Shown in pieces: positions 1 to 5,804 of a stretch of DNA of 9,470 nucleotides. Position 1 is the stretch's first letter; each line of letters starts with the position of its first letter. The DNA is from an uncultured Christensenella sp. (lineage in GTDB: Bacteria; Bacillota; Clostridia; Christensenellales; Pumilibacteraceae). Location: NCBI GenBank assembly GCA_910585055.1, contig CAJUBY010000034.1:1-9470 (forward strand). The letters run 5' to 3'. The translations under genes were made by a program, and so were the position numbers. The notes beneath the pieces were generated by a model. The model was given only the letters and a program-made list of their open reading frames with translations. It did no database searches and was not told the DNA's origin.

Positions 1-1076
1 TAAGCGACGGCGATGTAGACGCACGTATACAGACCGAACTCAAACAAGCGGCGCGCAGCGTATCTTCGGACAAGGCTGCGGAAAACGGCGACGTCGTCGT
101 GATCGATTATGTCGGTACTGTGGACGGTACGGAGTTCGAGGGCGGTAAAGCCGAAAAATACGAACTCAAACTCGGCAGCAATACGTTTATACCCGGGTTC
201 GAGGACGGTCTTATCGGCGCCGTAAAAGGCGAAGAACGCGACGTTAAAGTTAAGTTCCCCGACGAATACCATGCGGAAAACCTTAAGGGTAAGAGCGCCG
301 TTTTCCATGTCAAGGTCAACGACGTAATGGTCGAGGAGATCCCGGAACTTACCGATGAGTTCGTTAAAGACCGCGGTAGGTACGAAAACGTCGAAGACTA
401 CAAAAAGGGCACTCGCGCCTTGCTCGAAGCCAACGCGAGTTCCCGTCAGCGTAACGAACGTATCGACGCCGTTATGAAAGCCGTTACCGATAACGCCGAG
501 TGCGACGTAGCGGAAGAGATAGTCAAAGCGGAAGTGGAAAGAATGTACTCGGAGTTCGAGCATCAGATGTCGCATTACGGCATCAGTCCCGAGGATTATC
601 TTAAATACAACAATTCCAGCCCGGCACAGTTCCGCGAAGAACGCAAAGAGCCTGCGGAACGCAACGTTAAAATGCGTCAGGTAATGCGTGCTATCATAAA
701 AGCGGAAAATATCGAAGTTTCGGAAGAAGAAGTAAAGCAGAAGCTCCGCGATCCGTCGGTACGCGCCTCACTCGAACACGAAGTAAAGCACGGCGGCGGT
801 TCGGTCGAAGAATATGCTTACAACGACATGCTCACGGACAAGTTCTTTGAATTCCTGCTCGGTAACAACGAATTTGTGCTGGATATAGCGGAAGAAACGA
901 CAGACAAAAAACAAAATGCCGCGCCTGCGAAAAAGACGACCAAAAAGACGGCGGCAAAAGCAGATACGGGATCGGAAGAAAAAACAGCCGCAAGATCCGC
1001 CGCTAAGCCTGTGGCTAAGAAAGCGCCGGCTAAAAAGCCCGCGGCTGAAAACGGCGCCCAAAACGAAAAACAATAA
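1..1076 (+). CDS. tig: Trigger factor (ribosome-associated chaperone/prolyl isomerase), 3' part
   Basis: The gene enters from the left edge; the first complete codon is at position 3 and 357 residues are visible. The N-terminal ribosome-binding domain lies outside the window. Residues about 30-117 form the FKBP-type peptidyl-prolyl isomerase domain, with the typical stretches DYVGTVDGTEFEGG, FIPGFEDGLIGA and FPDEYHAENLKGK. Residues about 118-295 match the helical C-terminal chaperone domain (IPELTDEFV at its start). From about residue 300 to the end there is an extra tail of about 58 residues rich in Lys, Ala, Thr and Pro, which the E. coli protein lacks. Trigger factor binds nascent chains at the ribosome exit in the cytoplasm. 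clpP starts 32 bp downstream on the same strand, the usual tig-clpP-clpX order. A GTG at 99 is inside the isomerase domain and is not a start. The family assignment is certain; only the tail is unusual. Confidence 0.97.
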   Translation, partial: SDGDVDARIQTELKQAARSVSSDKAAENGDVVVIDYVGTVDGTEFEGGKAEKYELKLGSNTFIPGFEDGLIGAVKGEERDVKVKFPDEYHAENLKGKSAVFHVKVNDVMVEEIPELTDEFVKDRGRYENVEDYKKGTRALLEANASSRQRNERIDAVMKAVTDNAECDVAEEIVKAEVERMYSEFEHQMSHYGISPEDYLKYNNSSPAQFREERKEPAERNVKMRQVMRAIIKAENIEVSEEEVKQKLRDPSVRASLEHEVKHGGGSVEEYAYNDMLTDKFFEFLLGNNEFVLDIAEETTDKKQNAAPAKKTTKKTAAKADTGSEEKTAARSAAKPVAKKAPAKKPAAENGAQNEKQ

Positions 1077-1108
1077 TAACTATCTTTACGTCGAAATCGG
1101 AGGCATAC

Positions 1109-1717
1109 ATGAACAAATTCGAAATAATAAAAAACGATCTCGTTCCTATGGTAGTCGAACAGACCAACCGCGGCGAACGTTCGTACGATATATTTTCCAG
1201 ACTTCTCGAAGACCGTGTCGTGTTTTTGACGGGCGAAGTCACCGACGTGACCGCCGATCTTGTAGTCGCACAGCTCATGTATCTCGAGAGCAAGGGCGAC
1301 GACAAGGATATTTCGCTTTATATAAACAGTCCCGGCGGTTCTGTGACTGCGGGTATGGCGATATACGATACGATGAATTATATAAAGTGCGACGTGGAAA
1401 CTATCTGCGTCGGTATGGCGGCCAGCATGGGCGCGTTTTTGCTGTCCAGCGGCGCCAAGGGCAAGCGTTTCGCATTGCCCAACAGCGAGATCATGATCCA
1501 CCAGCCGTCGGGCGGCGCACAGGGTCAGGCGAGCGACATTGCGATAACGGCGGAACATATACTGCGCGTAAAAAAGCGCATGAATATGATACTTGCCAAA
1601 AACTGCAATCAGCCGCTCGACCGCATCGAGCGCGACGTCGACCGCGATCATTATATGTTTGCCGAGGAAGCCAAGGCTTACGGCATAATCGACGGTATAG
1701 TGGATAAGCGAGCATAA
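1109..1717 (+). CDS. clpP: ATP-dependent Clp protease proteolytic subunit (serine peptidase S14)
   Basis: This is the full-length ClpP, 202 residues, close to the usual 195-207. It forms the barrel-shaped tetradecamer that degrades proteins fed to it by a Clp ATPase in the cytoplasm. The catalytic triad is visible: Ser106 in GMAASMGAFLL, His131 in EIMIHQPSGG and Asp180 in ERDVDRDHYM. The conserved YINSPGGSVTAGMAIYDTM stretch is present at residues 71-89. The ATG at 1109 is preceded by GGAGG at a 5-nt spacing. It sits between tig and clpX with short gaps and no visible promoter or terminator, so co-transcription is likely. All key residues are intact. Confidence 0.99.
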   Translation: MNKFEIIKNDLVPMVVEQTNRGERSYDIFSRLLEDRVVFLTGEVTDVTADLVVAQLMYLESKGDDKDISLYINSPGGSVTAGMAIYDTMNYIKCDVETICVGMAASMGAFLLSSGAKGKRFALPNSEIMIHQPSGGAQGQASDIAITAEHILRVKKRMNMILAKNCNQPLDRIERDVDRDHYMFAEEAKAYGIIDGIVDKRA

Positions 1718-1734
1718 TTTTTCAGGAGTGGTAA

Positions 1735-3027
1735 ATGGCTAAAAAAACTATCGGTAACGACGAACCCGCCTGTTCGTTTTGCGGCAGACCGGAATCGAAA
1801 GTCGAGCATTTGATAGCCGCACCGGGCGACGGTATATATATCTGTAACGAGTGTGTCGAGATATGCCGAGATCAGCTGCACGAGCATACGGAAGCTAAGC
1901 CGGATAAGGTGGCGCTTTTGCCGCCGGAGGAAATGAAGGCGGAACTCGACAAATATATTATAGGACAGGACGAGGCAAAACGCGTTTTGTCCGTCGCCGT
2001 ATACAATCATTACAAACGCGTAAATTACAATCTACGCAACGTTAAACCGGGCGACCGTAAACGCGACGACGAGCGCACGGCGGCGGAACGCGGCAGCGCG
2101 GACGGCGTAGAGCTGAACAAGAGCAATATCCTCATGTTCGGTCCTTCGGGCTGCGGTAAAACGCTGCTTGCTCAAACGATGTCCAAAATTTTGAAAGTAC
2201 CTTTTGCAATGGTGGACGCGACTACGCTAACCGAAGCCGGATATGTCGGCGAAGACGTGGAAAATATACTTTTGCGTCTTATAAAAAACGCCGATTACGA
2301 TGTCGCGGCAGCCGAACGCGGGATCATTTATATAGACGAAGTCGATAAGATAGCGCGTAAAAGCGAAAACGTATCTATAACGCGCGACGTTTCCGGCGAG
2401 GGCGTTCAGCAGTCTCTGCTCAAGATAATAGAAAGCACTGTATCCAGCATACCGCCCAACGGCGGCCGTAAGCATCCGCAGCAGGAATTTATCCATATGG
2501 ATACGACTAACGTGCTCTTTATTCTCGGCGGTGCGTTTGTAGGACTGGATAAGATAGTTTCCGACAGACTGGGAAAAACGCGCATAGGTTTCGGCGGAAC
2601 GCTGCACGGCGATACTTCCGATCCGGATGCGATACTGCCCAAGGTACAGCCGCAGGATCTTATTAAATTCGGGCTTATCCCCGAACTTGTAGGACGTGTG
2701 CCCGTTACGGTCGCATTAAAGGATCTTAAGTCGGCAGATCTCGTAAGAGTACTGACAGAGCCGAAAAACGCGATAGTCAAGCAGTATGTAAAACTGCTCG
2801 ATCTGGACGGCGTACAGCTCGAGTTCGACGAGAGCGCGCTTTCCGCCATAGCGGACAAAGCGTTATCGCTACACACCGGCGCAAGAGGGTTGCGTACGAT
2901 AGTGGAAAACGCGATGCTCGATATTATGTATACCGTTCCCTCGGACAAAACGATAAAAAAGATAATCGTCACTTCGGACACTATAGAAAATTCGGTGCCG
3001 CCCAAAATTATAAAGGACGCGGCTTAA
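1735..3027 (+). CDS. clpX: ATP-dependent Clp protease ATP-binding subunit ClpX
   Basis: This AAA+ unfoldase, 430 residues, recognises, unfolds and threads substrates into ClpP. Visible in order: a C4 zinc-binding domain (Cys13, Cys16, Cys37, Cys40); Walker A GPSGCGKT at 136-143; pore loop GYVGED at 169-174; Walker B IIYIDEVDK at 197-205; the IGF loop that docks on ClpP at 284-286 (RIGFGG); the arginine-containing box LIPELVGRVPV at 314-324; and sensor-2 GARGLR at 382-387. Compared with E. coli ClpX there is a charged insertion of about 20 residues at roughly 97-123, between NHYKR and GVELNKSNIL. AGGAG lies 7 nt before the ATG, and clpP ends 17 bp upstream. The IGF loop and the neighbouring clpP together say the pair works as ClpXP. 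In many Bacillota lon follows clpX; here the operon ends at a terminator. Confidence 0.99.
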   Translation: MAKKTIGNDEPACSFCGRPESKVEHLIAAPGDGIYICNECVEICRDQLHEHTEAKPDKVALLPPEEMKAELDKYIIGQDEAKRVLSVAVYNHYKRVNYNLRNVKPGDRKRDDERTAAERGSADGVELNKSNILMFGPSGCGKTLLAQTMSKILKVPFAMVDATTLTEAGYVGEDVENILLRLIKNADYDVAAAERGIIYIDEVDKIARKSENVSITRDVSGEGVQQSLLKIIESTVSSIPPNGGRKHPQQEFIHMDTTNVLFILGGAFVGLDKIVSDRLGKTRIGFGGTLHGDTSDPDAILPKVQPQDLIKFGLIPELVGRVPVTVALKDLKSADLVRVLTEPKNAIVKQYVKLLDLDGVQLEFDESALSAIADKALSLHTGARGLRTIVENAMLDIMYTVPSDKTIKKIIVTSDTIENSVPPKIIKDAA

Positions 3028-3030
3028 AAA

Positions 3031-3069
3031 AACGGATCGCAGTTGCTTTAGTACTGCGGTCCGTTTTTT
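3031..3069 (+). terminator. Rho-independent terminator of the tig-clpP-clpX operon
   Basis: The arms AACGGATCGCAGT (3031-3043) and ACTGCGGTCCGTT (3053-3065) pair over 13 bp with one G-U, with a 9-nt loop and a T run to 3069. It starts 3 bp after the clpX stop. An A run on the left side (3026-3032) means it could also stop leftward transcription coming from the AT-rich region. Confidence 0.93.
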
Positions 3070-3770
3070 ATTCAATATTACAATTTAAGTGTTTCCAATA
3101 TAGTAATAAAGTAGTGCTAATTGATAATTTAGACTAATTATAACAATCATTAACTAGTATTTGATGTTTATTTTTTGTTTCAATTAAATCCAAAATACAT
3201 GGTGGAATATGGGTAGTATTTTTAAAATACTCATCAACCACATCTCCAATTTTTAATTTTTTTGTTAATATATCTGAAACAAATTCGTATAGATATACGG
3301 TATTAATTATTATATCGTTTTTATTAGAAGCATTGATTTCTGCATATAATGGTTTAGAAATGATATTAGTGCTTACTATCAATTTAAATGTAATGTACAG
3401 ATTGTCAATAAATTCTTTAAAAGTTATGCTAGACGTTTCAATATAATTTTTCAAATAATCATATGATTATATTGGATTGAAAAATATTGTCAATATTAAA
3501 TTCAAAAATATCGTTACTAATTTCATCGATATCGTAATTTTGTATATATCTGTTATTTATGATTTCACTATTTAAACAATCGTTATCAATTAAAGATTTA
3601 AATGGTAACATGTTAATTTCTTTTAGATAATTATCAATTGGGATTTCCTGATTTAATTTCAGATTTCCATAAAATGTCTTCAGTTGCCAATGTATTGATT
3701 GAAGAATTTACTTATTTTGATTCAACTAGAATAAAAATACATAGAATAAGTTATTGGGTTGTAGTTACTA
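3070..3770. other. AT-rich segment of foreign composition
   Basis: The base composition changes sharply after the clpX terminator. By eye roughly a quarter of the bases are G or C, against about half in the flanking operons, and it returns to the local norm at the first XRE gene. No intact gene with a normal start and ribosome binding site is visible. The only coding-like signal is a set of minus-strand fragments (see the separate entry). No transposase, integrase or terminal inverted repeats were found. Nothing is recognised in 3070-3133. An 8-bp direct repeat TAGAATAA (3727-3734 and 3742-3749, 15-bp period) lies just before the first XRE gene and could be an operator for it. Horizontal acquisition is an inference from composition. 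Confidence 0.6.
3134..3711 (-). pseudogene. Broken AT-rich coding remnant, unrecognised family
   Basis: Three minus-strand open stretches follow each other in three frames. The first (3711 to 3634) reads ...LATEDILWKSEIKSGNPN. The second (3707 to 3459) includes DNYLKEINMLPFKSLIDND and ends ...IFEFNIDNIF plus a few residues. The third (3454 to 3134, 106 residues) has the only start candidate TTG, no ribosome binding site and no internal Met. Each step needs a shift in the same direction. The amino-acid make-up (Ile, Asn, Asp, Lys, Tyr rich with mixed charges) is protein-like for AT-rich DNA, which favours one decayed gene of at least 180 residues, but chance open frames in AT-rich DNA cannot be excluded. 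A separate small gene of 106 residues starting at TTG 3454 is the alternative. No domain is recognised. Confidence 0.4.
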
Positions 3771-4100
3771 ATGAATGAGATAATAGTCAGGATCGACGAA
3801 TTGCGCATTAAAAGCGGGTTGAGTAAAGCCGCGCTTGCAAATAAAATTGGCGTTACGCCCACTACGGTGAGTAACTGGAATAAGTACGATACAATGCCGT
3901 CGTTGCAGGTAATAGACAGTATATGTAAGGCAGTCGGCGTTACGGCGGAGCAATTTTTTGCAGGACTCGGTAAACCGAAGGACAGAAACGACGAAGAACG
4001 GTTCATAGAAAATTGGAGAATGCTTTCCGATACCCAAAAGAAAATCGTCGAAACAGTAATTGATGAGCTTGCGAGGTGTAAGCATGCAGGTGATGTATGA
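3771..4100 (+). CDS. XRE-family helix-turn-helix transcriptional regulator
   Basis: A 109-residue protein with a Cro/C1-type HTH at about residues 5-63: LSKAALANKIGVTPTTVSNW is the helix-turn-helix core, followed by PSLQVIDSICKAVGVTAEQFF. The C-terminal part (about 70-105) is helical with ERFIENWRMLSDTQKKIVETV, a tail common in small Clostridia XRE regulators and perhaps used for dimerisation. It should bind operator DNA; the target is unknown. The ATG at 3771 has no good ribosome binding site, but the protein aligns end to end with the next gene from this start. Its stop overlaps the next start as ATGA, so the two are translationally coupled. It directly follows the AT-rich segment, yet its composition is like the core genes. 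HTH function is clear; the role is not. Confidence 0.9.
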   Translation: MNEIIVRIDELRIKSGLSKAALANKIGVTPTTVSNWNKYDTMPSLQVIDSICKAVGVTAEQFFAGLGKPKDRNDEERFIENWRMLSDTQKKIVETVIDELARCKHAGDV

Positions 4101-4348
4101 TCGATACGGTAAAACGTATAAACGAACTTATGGATATCAAAGGTTGGTCTGCTTATGAGCTTTCCAACCAAACGGGAATATCCACAAATGCGATATACGA
4201 TTGGAACAAAATAGGCGCAGTGCCGACGCTTGCGAATATAATCAAGATATGTGACGCAATGGAGATATCGCTCGAATATTTTTTTGCAACGGTCGTTATG
4301 CGTATACGGAAGAAGAAAACAGGATACTTAATAAGAGATCGGCATTGA
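4097..4348 (+). CDS. XRE-family HTH regulator, C-terminus displaced by a -1 frame change
   Basis: The zero-frame product has 83 residues. Residues 1-63 form a complete XRE-type HTH (core SAYELSNQTGISTNAIYDW, then PTLANIIKICDAMEISLEYFF) clearly paralogous to the preceding gene. After YFF the zero frame gives a basic tail (TVVMRIRKKKTGYLIRDRH) unlike the family. At the T7 run 4279-4285 a shift to the -1 frame gives CNGRYAYTEEENRILNKR... and LTALEKNTVDNLAAILII up to the TGA at 4414-4416, 106 residues in all. That tail aligns with LSDTQKKIVETVIDEL of the upstream paralogue. So the gene is either frameshifted by one lost T, read by programmed or slippage frameshifting, or affected by a homopolymer sequencing error. 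The start overlaps the upstream stop (ATGA). Confidence 0.8.
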   Translation: MIDTVKRINELMDIKGWSAYELSNQTGISTNAIYDWNKIGAVPTLANIIKICDAMEISLEYFFATVVMRIRKKKTGYLIRDRH

Positions 4349-4416
4349 CTGCTTTGGAAAAGAATACCGTAGATAATTTGGCGGCAATATTGATAATTTC
4401 AAAAAGTAAATTTTGA
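4279..4416 (+). other. T7 slippery heptamer and -1 frame C-terminal tail of the second XRE gene
   Basis: The zero-frame codons are TAT TTT TTT GCA, so the run reads T TTT TTT in exactly the phase of a canonical -1 slippery heptamer. The -1 frame stays open from here for 43 residues to TGA 4414-4416 and restores the normal family C-terminus. T homopolymers are also hotspots for replication slippage, RNA polymerase slippage and sequencing error; the sequence alone does not tell which applies. Confidence 0.6.
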
Positions 4417-4463
4417 CTTTTGTATTTTTCGACTGAAACCGAGCGTTTAAAAACAGAGCCGTT

Positions 4464-4524
4464 TGTAAAGCAACGCGGCGCGGCGCATGGAATTTCGGGG
4501 TAGTAACAAAATAGTTCCGTGACC
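4464..4524. repeat. 61-bp direct repeat, copy 1
   Basis: It starts TGTAAAGCAACGCGGCGCGG and ends ATAGTTCCGTGACC. It is identical to copy 2 (4616-4676) except for one base (T at 4515, C in copy 2). Similarity extends upstream in weaker form with indels from CCGAGCGT at 4439. Copy 1 lacks the second half of the hairpin that copy 2 forms with downstream sequence. The unit spacing is 152 bp. No gene is seen in it; spurious open frames cross it on the minus strand. Confidence 0.9.
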
Positions 4525-4540
4525 GAGAAACACCGGGAAT

Positions 4541-4578
4541 GCACGCGGAAATCGCGTGCGGACTTCGGCTTCAGCCGA
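4541..4578. other. Two GC-rich hairpins between the repeat copies
   Basis: GCACGCG (4541-4547) pairs with CGCGTGC (4553-4559) around a 5-nt loop, and TCGGC (4565-4569) pairs with GCCGA (4574-4578) around TTCA. There is no T run after either on the + strand, so they do not look like ordinary terminators. They may belong to a dispersed repeat unit together with the 61-bp repeats. Confidence 0.55.
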
Positions 4579-4615
4579 GCGTCTAACGAACATGCGCCGA
4601 ACGAACAGAACTGGC

Positions 4616-4676
4616 TGTAAAGCAACGCGGCGCGGCGCATGGAATTTCGGGGTAGTAACAAAATAGTCCCGTGACC
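4616..4676. repeat. 61-bp direct repeat, copy 2
   Basis: This is the second copy of the repeat at 4464-4524, with one mismatch. Its last 17 bases (4660-4676) form one arm of the tRNA-Glu terminator hairpin. The weaker upstream similarity begins at CCGAGCGT 4575. The stretch 4349-4697 holds no intact gene beyond the frameshifted XRE tail, these repeats, the hairpins and the terminator. Confidence 0.9.
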
Positions 4677-4698
4677 CAAAGGGTTACGGGACTATTTT
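4660..4698 (-). terminator. Rho-independent terminator of tRNA-Glu
   Basis: AAAATAGTCCCGTGACCC (4660-4677) and GGGTTACGGGACTATTTT (4681-4698) pair over 18 bp with one G-T and a 3-nt loop. On the minus strand it begins right after the encoded CCA of the tRNA and ends in a U run. The symmetrical A and T flanks make it potentially active in both directions. Confidence 0.9.
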
Positions 4699-4772
4699 GG
4701 CACCACCACCGGGAATCGAACCCGGGTCTTCGGCGTGAGAGGCCAACGTCCTAACCTCTAGACTATAGTGGC
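4698..4772 (-). tRNA. tRNA-Glu, anticodon CUC, CCA encoded
   Basis: The minus-strand 75-mer folds as a full cloverleaf: acceptor GCCACUA/UGGUGGU, D-stem GUC/GAC, anticodon stem UUGGC/GCCGA with loop CUCUCAC (anticodon CUC, reading GAG), and T-arm CCGGG UUCGAUU CCCGG. The discriminator base is G and CCA is encoded. The first pair is G1-U72, a wobble. A promoter lies just upstream and a strong terminator directly downstream, so it is a single-gene unit. Confidence 0.96.
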
Positions 4773-4785
4773 ATATAACAGACGT

Positions 4786-4814
4786 AGTATATCACAGAAG
4801 TAAATAAAAATCAA
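4786..4814 (-). promoter_or_regulatory. Sigma-A promoter of tRNA-Glu
   Basis: On the minus strand TTGATT (4814-4809) and TATACT (4791-4786) are separated by 17 bp. The -10 box ends 13 bp before the first tRNA base, giving a very short 5' leader. Confidence 0.85.
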
Positions 4815-4852
4815 CCGTTTTTTCGGTATAAATCAAAATTGTATCATATACG

Positions 4853-5566
4853 TTATGCGGATGTGATTTCGCTGTTCGGATCGGGCCGCGCCGATTGTGT
4901 TTTGCGCATGAATGTCCAGTTTACAAAGCCGTATATGTCGTATACGAAAAAAAGCGAAAAGCATATTATCATCGGGGTATACGCCGTGTCTGCAACTGCC
5001 GCAAGTATCCACATGATTATAAGAACTATATCGTTACATGCGTATGCCAATCCGTACAGCGGTACGCGAAAAAATACAAAAGACGAGGCTATTATGCTCG
5101 TGGTAACGGATACGGTGCTTACCGCGAGATTGGCAGTTCCGCACGCTTTAAGTATAAAATATAACGCTGCGGTTCCTGTTGCGGCAATTATCGCAAGCGT
5201 AGTCACCTTGGATTTCGTCAAAGTGCCAACCTCTACCTGCGAACTCGATCTGTACGGGTGTTTCAGCCACGATACCGTTGCCACGACGGCGGCAGGCGCG
5301 CTCATGCCGAGATATGTTATCATTTCGCCGTAGTATTTGAAAAAATACGACACGACGCCGTAAAACACAGCGAACAATACCGTAAGTATCTGTCCCGCGA
5401 CATGGCCTTTAACTATAAATAACAGCGCCGTAACGCCTGTCAGCGAAGATGTAAGAGTAAGCCAATCGCGGCTGGGCGACAGCGAAAAGGCGAGAACTAC
5501 GGCAATGATCGACGCGCTCCACAGTATGATATCGAAGATATTGAGAAGTTCGAGAAATTTTTTCAT
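4853..5566 (-). CDS. pnuC: PnuC-family vitamin/nicotinamide riboside transporter
   Basis: A 237-residue membrane protein with about seven hydrophobic segments, the usual PnuC size. The family signature near the end, DIYGFVNW (residues 210-217, just before a basic MRK), and the preceding VPLYGLAYACNDIVLIIMW segment are typical. PnuC proteins carry nicotinamide riboside by facilitated diffusion, with trapping by phosphorylation inside the cell. Relatives carry thiamine (PnuT) or riboflavin (PnuX), so the substrate is not certain. The ATG at 5566 is preferred because homologues begin close to MKKFLELLNIFD. An ATG at 5590 would add 8 residues but lies inside the leader hairpin. The Shine-Dalgarno sequence is weak. 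It is a single gene with its own promoter and a structured leader. A short GC-poor hairpin just downstream (ACCG/CGGT) may be a weak terminator overlapping the tRNA -35 box. Confidence 0.9.
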   Translation of the reverse strand: MKKFLELLNIFDIILWSASIIAVVLAFSLSPSRDWLTLTSSLTGVTALLFIVKGHVAGQILTVLFAVFYGVVSYFFKYYGEMITYLGMSAPAAVVATVSWLKHPYRSSSQVEVGTLTKSKVTTLAIIAATGTAALYFILKACGTANLAVSTVSVTTSIIASSFVFFRVPLYGLAYACNDIVLIIMWILAAVADTAYTPMIICFSLFFVYDIYGFVNWTFMRKTQSARPDPNSEITSA

Positions 5567-5585
5567 AATGTCATCTAAATAAAAC

Positions 5586-5660
5586 AGCATCCGTCTGTAT
5601 ATCTTCCAAGACCTAACGATATACAGCGAATGCTACGCATTGCTCGCTACCCGGTGGCAG
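5586..5660 (-). promoter_or_regulatory. Structured pnuC leader RNA, attenuator or riboswitch candidate
   Basis: In the pnuC 5' UTR, AGCAUUCG plus CUGUAUAUC (5634-5618) pair with GAUAUACAG (5603-5595) plus CGGAUGCU (5593-5586): 17 bp with one bulged A and a 14-nt loop, followed by GUUUUAUUU. An alternative hairpin, AGCGA-AUGC/GCAU-UCGCU (5648-5625), uses the same bases as the 5' arm and would exclude it. A small hairpin CUGCC/GGUAG (5660-5647) comes first. This terminator/antiterminator-like layout ahead of a vitamin transporter suggests attenuation. The TPP consensus (CUGAGA, ACCUGAUCUGG) is absent, and I do not recognise a known class. Confidence 0.5.
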
Positions 5661-5675
5661 TTATTTATTTGTTAT

Positions 5676-5704
5676 ATGATACCACGGCTCCGAAAAATTG
5701 TCAA
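5676..5704 (-). promoter_or_regulatory. Sigma-A promoter of pnuC
   Basis: TTGACA (5704-5699) and TATCAT (5681-5676) on the minus strand with a 17-bp spacer. Transcription should start near 5669, leaving a leader of about 100 nt before the pnuC ATG. Confidence 0.88.
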
Positions 5705-5734
5705 TCCAATAGCAGCGAAATATCGGCAAAACAT

Positions 5735-5760
5735 AAAAACAGCGTTTTTGCCGCTGTTTT
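5735..5760 (-). terminator. Rho-independent terminator of the adh-aldH operon
   Basis: On the minus strand AAAACAGCG (5760-5752) pairs with CGCTGTTTT (5744-5736) around a 7-nt loop, followed by one more T. It lies 44 bp after the aldehyde dehydrogenase stop and just upstream of the pnuC promoter. Confidence 0.85.
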
Positions 5761-5804
5761 CTGTTATGTCAACATCATTACGGGCAACGTATGGTCTCTG
5801 TCCG

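Noticed and set aside
818..1651. Open frame of 277 codons on the minus strand across tig and clpP
   Set aside because: It is antisense to two clear genes, and its product is a mirror of their codon bias.
4464..4676. CRISPR-like array
   Set aside because: There are only two repeat copies, 61 bp long and structured, and no cas genes.
4296..4679. Open frame of 127 codons on the minus strand over the repeats
   Set aside because: Its similar internal pieces are just the 61-bp DNA repeat read in two frames, and it overlaps the tRNA terminator. It is not a credible protein.
4531..4715. Attachment-site duplication of the tRNA-Glu 3' end
   Set aside because: The shared piece is only about 10 bp (CACCGGGAAT) and no integrase is present, so it is kept only as a weak possibility within the repeat finding.
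4698..4772. G1-U72 wobble as evidence of a defective tRNA
   Set aside because: All other stems, the T-loop, the anticodon, the encoded CCA, the promoter and the terminator are intact, so the gene is treated as functional.
4839..5333. Open frame of 164 codons on the + strand
   Set aside because: It is antisense to pnuC and has no ribosome binding site.
5567..5672. TPP riboswitch ahead of pnuC
   Set aside because: The conserved CUGAGA and ACCUGAUCUGG elements are absent.
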